A stretch of DNA of 64,000 nt from Nitzschia sp. pyKryTriq1 (Eukaryota > Bacillariophyta > Bacillariophyceae > Bacillariales > Bacillariaceae), in the NCBI GenBank assembly GCA_956465555.1, contig OY101115.1:2542001-2606000 (forward strand), written 5' to 3'. Both the position numbers and the translations under genes were made by a program. Positions 9,842-19,085 of this stretch are shown piece after piece. Positions within the stretch are counted from its first letter, which is position 1. Each line of letters starts with the position of its first letter. Under the pieces are notes generated by a model. The model was not told the DNA's origin and ran no database searches. It saw only the letters and a program-made list of their open reading frames with translations.

Positions 9842-9996
9842 GGGCATCTGACCGGCGAAGATGGCGCACTTGGTTATGTTATATACAAACATGTATAGGA
9901 ATGTACGAGAGCAAGCGCGCATTTGTTTGAATTTGAATCGATTGAATCATGGTTTTCATCGTGGTTTTCACATAGGTGGTTCTCATTGAATACACC

Positions 9997-10960
9997 ACCT
10001 GTACTGTACTTTACCGTACTGTACAAATAAACAACTTGGGGGATGTGTAACGCCTCGTACAAGTAGCTCGTAGAGCACCTCGCAGGATCGCGTTCTGTTG
10101 GTGGAGTGTCCAGGAGCAAGACGGCCGTGCGATAGCTTGTGATGACTCCTAAAGCACAGAGAAAACTCGCAAAATGCAAAAACGAACACCCCCCACACTG
10201 TGCCCAGGCGATGGTAACATGTGCTGGAGAAACTACATCTGAGGCGCAGAATCTCCAGGATGGCGGATCTGTTCTCCAGGGTCTCATCGTGTGTGGTCAT
10301 CCTCCGATCACTCCAACAACTGATCTACTGTCAGTTGAAGGCATGTTGACATTCAATTGAGTGATAATGGCTTGTCCGCGGATGTCGGAATGTGCTTGTG
10401 AACATGCGCGCACAATTTTTTTTTTTGGTGCCGAGGTTTTGTTTGTCATTGTTGTGAAGGATGGGCCGCTAGTACTACCGTGACCTCATATGCCAGTAAG
10501 TTTTGAAAGGTGGAGAATACGAAAATGCAGCTATTTCTTTGTCAAAGTGATTTCTTTTTTGTTATTCGAAGCCTTCAAAAGCACCGTAAATTTACGGTAT
10601 ACCGTAACTTTACGGTGGGTTGGCGGATAGACACTAGTGTCGACGTGAGCTGATCTTTCTTCGCCCGCATCGTCTACGCAGGCGGCTACCGAGGCGGCAC
10701 TACTAGGTACAGTAATCCGTAGGATTAGCCCTGAAGACGTGCAGACGTGAAAAATGGGGTGTGGAACGACGTGCAGACGTGCTATTTCAAACCCTCTCCT
10801 CCAACCACCGAAATCTTCTTGGACGCATTTTCCCGCTACCTCTTCTCGCGCTCCATTACATCGTTTCCATCCTCCATCCTCATCTTCCACAGAATTTGCC
10901 ACCGTCCCCGCCCCTTTCATTCATTTGACTGGTGCTACACCGTCTCTCCACCCAGGAACC
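9997..10960. other. Spacer upstream of BOP1
   Basis: 964 bp. Open frames at 10139-10360 (+) and 10531-10920 (-) have no domain and are not accepted. Contains a poly-T run (10418-10427), a tandem pair of ACCGTAA palindromes (10583-10616) and pyrimidine-rich sequence before the BOP1 start, where the promoter should lie. Confidence 0.5.
10583..10616. promoter_or_regulatory. Tandem ACCGTAA...TTACGGT palindromes
   Basis: ACCGTAAATTTACGGT (10583-10598) is a perfect 16 bp palindrome. Two bases later comes ACCGTAACTTTACGGT (10601-10616), palindromic except at the centre. Two evenly spaced dyads about 350 bp upstream of the BOP1 start look like dimeric factor sites; no factor is assigned. Confidence 0.4.
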
Positions 10961-13494
10961 ATGAAGAAGGAAAGGAAACGATCAAAAGAGACCATGAAGG
11001 AGCCCGAGGATGCTCCTGAATTGTCACCGGTGGAATCTGGCTCGGATGAAGATAGCGCCAGTGTTTATGATTCCGATGTTCCTGAGTACGCGGACAATGG
11101 TGACTCTGATGACGAGAGCGATGTCAACGAGGAAGGTGCCTCTGACGACGACGAAGAAGAAGAGGATTTTGAGGATCAAGGATCATCAGACGAGGACGAG
11201 GATATCCTTGAACAACAGGGACGCGAAGACGATGATTCCGACGACGGTATCGAAAAGCTCGATAACATTGAAAAGGTTTACGAGAAGGCCCCACGGAACT
11301 GGAATGCCACCGCCAAACGAAGTGCAACGGGCAGCCAAAAAGATCCTTCTTTATGGATGCACACGGATGACCTTTCCTCCGATGACGAAGACGAAGAGGG
11401 CGCTGGCAACCGCATTGGAAGAGTCCCACTCCACTGGTATGATGAGTATGACCACATTGGTTACGATGCACACGGAAAGAAAGTCATCAAATCGGCCAGC
11501 GCTGAAGGGGGAGATCGCATCGATCAGGCCATTGCTGGAGCTGACAACAAGGCGAAAGGAAAGTTTGTCATCCACGATGTTCTCAATGACAAGAACGTGG
11601 AGTTGTCTGCTCGCCAGTTGGAACTCATCCGGCGCATTCAGAGTGGTGCCTACGCTCATCCCGAGTTTGACGGTAATGCAGAGTACATTGACTATTTCAG
11701 TGGGGTGGACCCGGAAATCTCTGGTCTTAATTCCAACCTCTATGAACCGAAGGCCAAGTTTCAGCCAAGCAAGTGGGAGAAGATGCAAGTGGATAGCATG
11801 CTTAAGAAACTTGAAAAGGGACAAATCAACATGGACTACTTAACTGGAAAGATTCGTGATATGAACGATGCTCACAAGAAGAACAAAGATCCGAATCAGC
11901 CCTACTTGCTTTGGAATGGAGACGAAGAAGACGAGCTCAACATGAAAAAGGGTCCACAGCACATTGCTGCGCCCAAGCTCCCACCTCCAGGACACGCGGA
12001 AAGCTACATACCTCCCGACGAGTACATTCCAACAGAAGAGGAGATCAAGAAGTGGGAAGAGATGGACCCGAAGGAGCGCCCACACGGACTACTGATCCCG
12101 AAGAAATTCCCCAACCTCAGATCTGTTGGTGCATACGAACACTCTGTTCGCGAGATGTTCGAACGTTGCCTCGATCTATACCTTTGCCCTCGTGTGATGA
12201 AGCGACGCTTGAATATTGATCCCGAGAGCTTGGTACCACAACTCCCCAAGGCTAGCGATTTGCGACCCTTTCCCACGGCAAAGTGCATCGAGTATCAAAC
12301 TCCGTTCGAAGGTGATGAGCCTCCGATCATTCGTTGCATCACGCCCAGCCCCAACGGACAATTCATGGCGAGCGGCGCATCTGATGGCTATGTGAGACTA
12401 TGGGAGGTAGAGACCGGACGTCTTCTTCGAAGCTGGAATCTGTCCAAGGCTGTCATGACAGCTGAAAACGATGGCGACGGCGAAACCATCAAGCCTGTTG
12501 TGGGTTTACAATGGAACCCAAACAAGTCGCATCACTGCCTGGTAGCTGTTGTCGGAAAATGTGCTGTGATCATTGCAACAGGAACTGAAGGTGTTCACGA
12601 TGCCGAATTAACGGATGCACTACTCATGGCCTCAAGAAAAGGTGGCAACGTAACAAATGCCAAAGCTGCCAAGGCCGTGACGTGGGAGCCAGCAGCCGAG
12701 GGAGACCAACCTCTGACTTCACATGGAAAGAAAAGTGGTCCAGTATGTGTTCTTCGCACCAAGAGTGAAATGGCCAATGCCAGGTGGCATGCCAAGGGGG
12801 ACTACTTCGTGACTGTCAGTCCCAAGGCTGGGGCAGCTGCCGTTTTGATTCATCAGCTGAGCAAAGGGAATTCTCAGCAGCCCTTCAGCAAAGCTAAAGG
12901 AGAGGCACAGGTGGCGTGTTTTCACCCCAACAAGCCATTCTTGTTCGTTGCCAGCCCACAGCATGTACGCGTGTACCATCTTGTCAAGCAAGCAATGGTG
13001 AAACGTAAGTTGTCGATCTCTTTGTTCCTAAGCTATTGCAGACGTGTAGTGTCTGGTTCTCACTTTTCTCCTATGTTGATTTCCTCACAGGCTTGCTATC
13101 CGGCTGTCGTTGGATTTCGTCAATTGACGTCCACCCGTCCGGGGACCATGTGATTGTTGGAAGCTTGGATCGTCGCATGGTCTGGTTTGATTTGGATCTG
13201 TCGAACACGCCCTATAAAACCCTCAAGTACCACGAGAGGGCTGTACGCTCCGTACAATATCACGGTCGGTACCCTCTCATGGCCAGTGCATCCGACGACG
13301 GAGCCGTCCACGTGTTCCACAGTATGGTCTACTCGGATCTGATGCGAAATCCTCTGGTCGTTCCTGTCAAAATCTTGCGTGGGCATACCGTCAAGAACAA
13401 GCTTGGTGTTCTCAACCTTTCTTTCCATCCTTCTCAACCATGGCTGTTTACTGGAGGTGCGGATGGTCGAATTTTCCTCTACCAGGACATTTGA
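10961..13494 (+). CDS. BOP1: Ribosome biogenesis protein BOP1/Erb1
   Basis: Two exons, 10961-13004 and 13091-13494, with an 86 bp intron (GTAAGT...CACAG, AAA-C|GC); 815 residues. BOP1/Erb1 is the PeBoW (Pes1-Bop1-Wdr12) subunit needed for 27S pre-rRNA processing and 60S assembly in the nucleolus. The N-terminus is strongly acidic (DDDEEEEDFEDQGSSDEDED). It is followed by the BOP1NT domain: PLHWYDEYDHIGYD, LTGKIRDMND, APKLPPPGHAESYIPPDEYI, KKWEEMDPKERP, LRSVGAYEHSVREMFERCLD, LYLCPRVMKRRLNIDPESL. The C-terminal half is a WD40 propeller ending GGADGRIFLYQDI. I start at ATG 10961 (GGAACCATGAAG, lysine-rich start); an in-frame ATG at 10754 would add 69 unlike residues and is probably 5' UTR. Confidence 0.93.
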
Positions 13495-14081
13495 GAAATA
13501 TTAGCATTTTCGCCAACCATACCGGTAGACGGATTCCACGAAAATAATAAAATGATAATAAAAAAACACTTTCACAGAGACGACGATCAATGTCTCTAGC
13601 AACATGTAGCGAGAGAGAGAGAGAGGCCAGGATCAGAGGCTCCTTCAATTGTTCGTACTCCTTCTGGTAATGAAATCGATTGTGTATTTGATTTCCCGCC
13701 TTCTGGTTCATCGTCGTGAAATCTAAAACACGGTACATAGCTTTTTTGCCGCCGACAACTGTATCGACCGAAACACGCAAGTTGAAAGTGTCAGAAGCTG
13801 GAGCTTGCGAGCGCTCATTGGGGTTCGCATCCCAACGAAAATTGCTGTAGATTCTACGCAATTTCAGTACAAAATAGTACACGCACGCACGGTCTCGGTG
13901 AAGGACCTCTTCGATCTTTCTTCTTGATCGGTCGGTCAATGTGATGAGAAGACCTGTCAAGTTGTCGTCACGGCAAGACTACTCCTTCATCAAGAAAGAG
14001 ACACAATACAGCAAACACAACACAACACAACACAACACAACAGTCTATATCGTATATCAGCACCCAACACTTACTATCAGC
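13495..14081. other. Spacer with microsatellites
   Basis: 587 bp between BOP1 and the peroxiredoxin-like gene. It holds a (GA)n run at 13611-13624 and an (AACAC)n run at 14017-14042, just before the next start. A minus-strand open frame (13448-13960) overlaps the BOP1 3' end; it has no recognisable domain and I reject it. Confidence 0.5.
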
Positions 14082-14801
14082 ATGGCAGATGAAACCCCCC
14101 TCTACGTTAGCGACCCCGAGAAATGGCTCCACTCTTTGACAAGCGGTACTAATTTTGTCGGCGTGGTCATATTCACCGGCCACTGGAACAAATATGATGA
14201 GCATTACCTACACAAACTAGGAAAATACAACAAGGACAAAATGAAGGGAGAAGGTCTGAAATTGATCGCATGGACCAGCGAAGGACCAGAAGGAGCCAAA
14301 CAGGCCGACGAGAAATGGGGTTTGACTAAGAATTACGGATTTGCAGATGTCATCGGTGACGACACAAACGCTCTCGCCAAGTACCTGGTCGATGACTGCA
14401 TTTTGGAGCACCTAGTCACCCAGACTCCGGAGGAAGCGAACGCAAAAGACCTCATTACTGAAGGAACGTACCCCAATGGAATTGTTCAGCCAGGTATGAT
14501 CTGGTATGCGCACCATGGAAGTCTCGTTCTCCAGTGGGAAAGCAAGGTTAAAAGTCAAGGCTTTTTCACAGCCACCCGGCCAAACCCCCCAGGTACGTTA
14601 GAATGCGGCTCACTCAAACATAATTTTTGCGTTAGCCATCTCATTTCATCTTTGCTCACTTTTTGTGGTCCAACAGACATTTGGGAACAGGTGCTCAAGC
14701 GAAAGCATGCCCTCGACAAAGGTGAAGCAATCATGCCTGTCCACGGCGACGTCGTTCGGCAGTGCACATCCGAATTCGATGTCAATTGCATTATCATGTA
14801 G
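14082..14801 (+). CDS. Peroxiredoxin-like protein lacking the peroxidatic cysteine, with C-terminal CaaX box
   Basis: Exons 14082-14592 and 14677-14801; intron 14593-14676 (84 bp, GTACGT...AACAG); 211 residues. The fold pattern is that of AhpC/TSA-like (Prx-like2) thioredoxin-fold proteins: GVVIFTGHWNKYDEHYLHKL where relatives have GHWC-x-x-C, then LKLIAWTSEGPEGAKQADEK, GLTKNYGFADVIGD, and YPNGIVQPGMIWYAHHGSLV with LQW. The expected cysteines are replaced by Asn and Asp (GHWNKYD), so thiol peroxidase chemistry is not expected. The protein ends VNCIIM, a good CaaX farnesylation signal, with another Cys eleven residues before the end (RQCTSEFDVNCIIM). I infer a membrane-tethered, non-catalytic protein. 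ATG 14082 follows (AACAC)n; the more upstream ATG at 13941 would add sequence with no homology. Confidence 0.7.
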   Translation: MADETPLYVSDPEKWLHSLTSGTNFVGVVIFTGHWNKYDEHYLHKLGKYNKDKMKGEGLKLIAWTSEGPEGAKQADEKWGLTKNYGFADVIGDDTNALAKYLVDDCILEHLVTQTPEEANAKDLITEGTYPNGIVQPGMIWYAHHGSLVLQWESKVKSQGFFTATRPNPPGTLECGSLKHNFCVSHLISSLLTFCGPTDIWEQVLKRKHALDKGEAIMPVHGDVVRQCTSEFDVNCIIM

Positions 14802-15057
14802 AACTCGAAAATGTGATAGAAAATTGGAGCAAGGGCGAGGGTGGTTTGGGAAGGCGATTCTGGAATGAAAGAATGAATCAATCAGCTTCTCGGCACTTGC
14901 AGCGAGCTCAACGTGTTCAGTTTGTGTCGAGTGGAAATTAATAATTAGGATTTGCCTCAGAGAGAGAGAGAGAGAGAGCCAGATAGAACATGGGTTGCGT
15001 CCAAGTCTATGAAAAGAGTTTTGCTGTGTCATAATCATGTGTTTTAAAAAAGAGATT

Positions 15058-16777
15058 CTAATTTACTCGGAAACTTTCGGGACCCACATCGTGCAAGAAG
15101 AATCGTTTGGCGATGAGTTGGAGAACTCGCTTTCGCTTGGCGCTGGTTGCTGCATCAGCTCCCAGTTCGTAGAGGGTACAAAGATTAAAGGCTGTTCGTT
15201 CGGTCAAAAAGCAACCTGCATCATCTCGTATCGACCCTTCCAAACCGTCCACAGCATCTTTCATGCGGCATGTGTAGAGACAACAGAGGGCCATATTGTT
15301 GAGACATTCGGTGTAGACAATGGTGGGTGTCTCAGTTCCTGCTACTACGGGACCTATCCAATCCTCCGCATCATACTTTTGTGTAGGAAGACCATCTGAT
15401 CTCAGTAGATCCACTGCTGTTGAAAAGGACTGCATGGCTCGATCGTAGTTGCTTTTTGAAAAATCAAACAGACCCTGATTCATTTCCATTTGCACCGGTA
15501 GTATTTTCATCAGTCTATGCTTGGCCAGCTCTGGTGGTATCCGAGAAGCAATGGAATTCCATGCCTCTGCAGCAGCTTCAAAAGCACTTGCCACCTGTGG
15601 CAAGGCTCCGACCTGCAACAAGGTTCGCCCTTGTCGCGACAGAATTTCGCATCGATGAGCCTCCACCAGACACTCCTCCAGCTGCTCGACATTTTCGGCA
15701 CCCGCATATTTGAATTGTACATATTGTTTGGTTGCAGCGGGTATTCGCTCCAAGATTCGGTCGTACGACCCCAAGGCTAGTCTCCATCTCGATTGTCTCA
15801 GGAACATGTTTGCCAATGCATTGTCGAGACCTGTCAACCAAACGGCATCCTCTTTTGGTATACGCTCCCTCAGCTCAAACAAGACATCACTAGCACGATC
15901 CGAATCATCCGTAAACTGTTGTATCTGACCCGCTAGAATATCTGCAGTCCCAATCAGAAAATGAGAAAAAATGGTCAGTATTGACTGATTGTTCTCTGTT
16001 GCCTTTTCTACGTCACCGGTTCCTTCCAGGAATCATCATAATCATCATCATTTTTTACGTACGCAAACTCCAAGGCAACCATTCGGGAGACTCTGCCGTG
16101 GCATCGTTCTGTTTCAAAAAGTTCCATCGCTCGACTTCGATTGCCAAATCGCTGTACCGTCTCAGTTTAAGCCACGCATTGCATTGCAAGGTCATAATCT
16201 CGACCGTTTCGTTCCGAATTTCGAGAGGCACTTGCGAGACATCCACTTGTGGTGCATTCAGAGGTAACATGACCAGGGAAGCGTAGACATCGGCGTGCTG
16301 TCCCTTGGAGGAATTGAGCATTCCTGTCGAAATCTTGAGCACGTCTCCCCAGGCCCTACGTTCCACTAGCGTCCTCAGCCGATCAATTCCGTCCTCCCGC
16401 GGCAAAGACGTCGGCCGTAGCAGTGGAGCGAGTCCTAGATGATCTGTGCGGTAGGAGGATTGTGATAAAAAGGAATCTGCCATGGCGTCGAGGGTCTTGG
16501 AGGGCGACACGGCGGCCGAGACAATGTTCGAGGAACCTGTAGAGGTGGTCCTAGTCGGAGTAGTACTCTGAGCAGGACTCATTCCAACCATCGCCGGTTG
16601 GGGTTGTCTTCCTGGCGTCCCAACAGAAGGCGGCGCCGTTGCTGGAGCGGGGGCCAACGGATGATCATTGCCGGCTGGCACGGCGACACCACGAGAAATT
16701 GAATTGGCACCAGGGATGGTTACCAAAGGTTGGCCCACTCCAGGTGCTTTTTTCTGACTCTCATCTCCAGTCGACAT
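15058..16777 (-). CDS. TRAPPC12: TRAPP complex subunit 12 (TPR protein)
   Basis: Exons 16063-16777 and 15058-15941; intron 15942-16062 (121 bp, GTACGT...CTGCAG, giving SL-H-ILAGQIQQF); 532 residues. The first ~110 residues are Pro/Ala/Ser/Thr-rich and disordered. The rest matches TRAPPC12/TTC15: AWGDVLKISTGML, LRRYSDLAIEVERWNFL, LPWSLHILAGQ, then TPR-like helices (ALGSYDRILERIPAA, EEAHRCEILSRQGRTLLQVG-like, QMEMNQGLFDFSKSNYDRAM, TIVYTECLNNMALCCLYTCR with MKDAVDGLE, NLCTLYELG). Known role: TRAPPIII tethering in ER-Golgi/autophagy traffic, with kinetochore moonlighting in animals. Convergent with the peroxiredoxin-like gene across 256 bp holding an (AG)n run at 14961-14978. Confidence 0.88.
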
Positions 16778-17286
16778 TCTACACCTCGGTATTTAAGGCA
16801 CAAAACAAGGAACTACCGGTAGGGTGCCGATGAATACGAATAGGAGATAGGGTACAGGATACACTTTATATGGAGGACAGCAAAGCATTCAGCATTATAC
16901 GAAAACAGTAGATGCTCGCTCAACCTCGCACCATGGTCATGGTCGAAGGCCAGCTCGCGTCTCGAGTTTGGTGCCGAGAAACTTTGCAAGTACTTTCTGA
17001 TTATCGACTCATACGACTCAATTGGTGAGAACGAGGAATCATGCATAAATAGCTTGTAGCTTTTTTCACATCCGTGCGAATATGTATTGCTCCAACCGTA
17101 TGTACATTGCTCCAACCTTGGACACCAACCGCATGTACATTAGACGCTAAGCTGTCTTCTTCTTTCTATTCTTCAACAAGTCAGAATCATGCGCTCAAAT
17201 TCTTGTAGTAGATTATAAACAATGGCGTATAGCAAATATTCTTTGTTTAGTACACCTAATACTAGGTCCTCTCCATAATAGAATGC
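16778..17286. other. Spacer, no gene seen
   Basis: 509 bp between TRAPPC12 (start side) and the 3' end of the cyclophilin-SYF2 gene. Contains one TACCGGTA word (about 16815) and a short imperfect direct repeat of TTGCTCCAACC with GTATGTACA near 17088-17120. Minus-strand open frame 16813-17115 has no domain. Confidence 0.5.
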
Positions 17287-18687
17287 CTACAACGCTGTAC
17301 CACGTTCCAAATTCTGTCGAATCTCCGCCGTGTGCTTGTCGAAATTCCGTGAAATCTTCTGGTTGAATCGCTTGTTGCGCTGGTTGATATAGCTGACATC
17401 CTCTTGTTCGAATTCCACTCGCTCCCGTTTACTCTTTTGCTTTTCGATTCGTCGTTTCATTTCACCGGCCAAGTTTCGAGCACCTTCTCGTGCTCGCGCC
17501 TCGTCCGACGTACTCAATATAGGATTGAAAGTTGACAAGGAGTCCTCGGATGCCTGTATTGTTCCAGCGGCACGAGGAAGACTTTTCAAGTTGCGTTCGT
17601 AGTTGCGATGTTGTCCCTCTGGATTGTAATAATCATTCATTTCAAATTGATTTGCTTTGGCCCTTTCTTCCTTTCGATACGATTTTTTCTGTGTAAAAGA
17701 CCAATTCAAAGTCAGCAAACGAGAGACTCAGTCAACACCCAATAGATTCAATGTGTTTCCACCAATACTTACCAAACTGGAATCTGCTTGCTCTACCAAA
17801 TGCTTTCCGTCTAAACCATGCGCCTTGGCGACTTCAAGTGCCTTGGAATTCCGCGCCTTCCATTCGGCTTCTTTCAGCTTTTTGTCTTGCATCATTTGAC
17901 GTTTCCGCGCCTTAGCGGCGCCTTCTACACTACCTAGTCGTTCTCCCTCTCGCAATACTTCCTGCTTGTTCAACTGCCGGGCTTGGTTCATTTTCATCTT
18001 GAGCTTGCGCATGCGTAGTTTCAAAGCTTCGGCCTTGGTCTTGGGAGGCTCTTCGTCCTCCTCTTCCTCTGGCAGTTCGACTTCATTATCGTCTTCCGCA
18101 GGATCAGGATCCTCCTGAGCTGCCTCTTCGGCTTCCAAATCAATCTCATCATCGTCTGCTGCTGCTCGTGCCGGAGCCTTTTCCTCAATCACGCCGCACT
18201 CGACAATCGAGACCGGCTGGATAGGTTTATCATTTACCCCCGTGGAAACAGCCTCCAGTGCTTTCAGAACGGCCCGACTGGAAGAAGTGCTGAGATCCAC
18301 GTGGCCAAAGACCACATGTTTTCCATCTAGATGCGGCGTTGGACGAAATGTTATAAAAAATTGACTCCCGTTAGTGTCCTTTCCGCTGTTCGCCATCGAC
18401 AGCATACCGCTTTGCGTATGTTTGTGCACAAAGTTCTCGTCAGGAAATTGCGGCCCATAGATCGAAGTACTACCCGTCCCATCCCCGTTGAGAAAGTCAC
18501 CCCCCTGTGCCATGAAACCGCGAATAATACGGTGAAACTTGGACCGCAAATAACCGCCGTGAGAGCCTCCTCGTAGAAAATGGCAAAAGTTGGCGACTGT
18601 CTTGGGGACTGTTTCGTCGTACAAGACAAGGTCCAGGCGCCCTAGAGGCTGCGAACCAACGTGAATTGTCATGTACGCTTTTACCAT
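17287..18687 (-). CDS. Cyclophilin (PPIase) fused to splicing factor SYF2
   Basis: Exons 17773-18687 and 17287-17688; phase-0 intron 17689-17772 (84 bp, GTAAGT...ACACAG); 438 residues. Residues ~3-175 are a cyclophilin: FHRIIRGFMAQGGDF, NGDGTGSTSIYG, LSMANSGKDTNGSQFFIT, DGKHVVFGHV. The active-site Arg, Phe, Gln and His are present, but the usual Trp before LDGKH is His (TPHLDGKH). Residues ~180-225 are acidic. From ~225 the protein is SYF2: LKLRMRKLKMKMNQARQLNK, DKKLKEAEWKARNSK, then across the splice KKSYRKEERAKANQFEMNDY, YNPEGQHRNYERNLKSLPRA, DVSYINQRNKRFNQKISRNF and EIRQNLERGTAL, which is SYF2's highly conserved end. SYF2 is an NTC-associated spliceosome component, so this places a prolyl isomerase in the spliceosome on one chain. 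Start: CACCATGG at 18687; an in-frame ATG lies at 18702. Confidence 0.92.
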
Positions 18688-19085
18688 GGTGAGAGAGTTC
18701 AATTTGGAAGAAGGTAACGGAACTCTACTCTAGAGAGCTCTACTCGGAGTACTTGTAAAGGGGGTAAGAGAGACTTTTTGTGAGTTTGGTTGTGGAAAGC
18801 AAGAGGCAAGAGTGGTTGCAAGGTTGTGTCTCTACAGGTTATATTTGTGGCGTGATGGTCCCCCTCTGCGCGGTCGCATCCCGGGTCGTGGGTTGTCGAG
18901 GCGGGTAACGGACTTACGGAGAAACAAAATGAAGTCGAAGAAGTCAACGAAAGAGGATGTCCAACCCTCTCTCCAGTCTTCTCTCTCTAGTAGAGCTCTA
19001 CTCTACTCTCTACTAGCTATAGAGTAGAGAGGTCTGACTATACCATTTCTAATTTCTTGTTGCTTATGTAGTAAGTATGTTTAGC
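18688..19085. other. Spacer rich in CTCTACTAGAG-type repeats
   Basis: 398 bp between the cyclophilin-SYF2 start and the 3' end of the galectin-RRM gene. Two clusters of ACTCTACTC/CTAGAGAG words occur (18718-18757 and 18966-19030), forming short mutual inverted repeats. The promoter of the cyclophilin-SYF2 gene must lie here. Confidence 0.6.

Larger units (their letters stand above)
8938..9996. mobile_element. ~1.06 kb non-autonomous element with long terminal inverted repeats
   Basis: The left end (8938-8989) and the reverse complement of the right end (9945-9996) match over about 45 bases: both contain TATTCAATGAGAACCAC, then TAT-R-TGAAAACCACGAT-R-AAAACCA, with only a few substitutions and a small offset at the extreme tip (both start GG). 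The element is flanked by identical direct repeats ACCTGTACTGTACT at 8924-8937 and 9997-10010, a candidate target-site duplication (part of it is the locally common GTACT word, so the true duplication may be shorter). No transposase frame is present. The interior is a tandem repeat with foldbacks plus a microsatellite. Long TIRs and a target duplication longer than 8 bp suggest a Mutator-like MITE; family is inference. Confidence 0.75.

Noticed and set aside
9591-9869. Open frames encoding (AV)n, (LLLL)n or (NS)n over the microsatellite
   Set aside because: Pure translation of (TTGCTG)n in several frames; no support as protein.
8938-9996. CRISPR-like or LTR interpretation of the repeat block
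   Set aside because: Only two long tandem units, not short repeats with unique spacers; ends are inverted, not direct, repeats, so neither CRISPR nor LTR fits.
10531-10920. 129-codon minus-strand open frame upstream of BOP1
   Set aside because: Contains the ACCGTAA palindromes and pyrimidine-rich promoter sequence; no recognisable domain.
13448-13960. 170-codon minus-strand open frame overlapping the BOP1 3' end
   Set aside because: No domain, no homology that I recognise, contains microsatellite-encoded runs, overlaps the conserved BOP1 C-terminus on the opposite strand.
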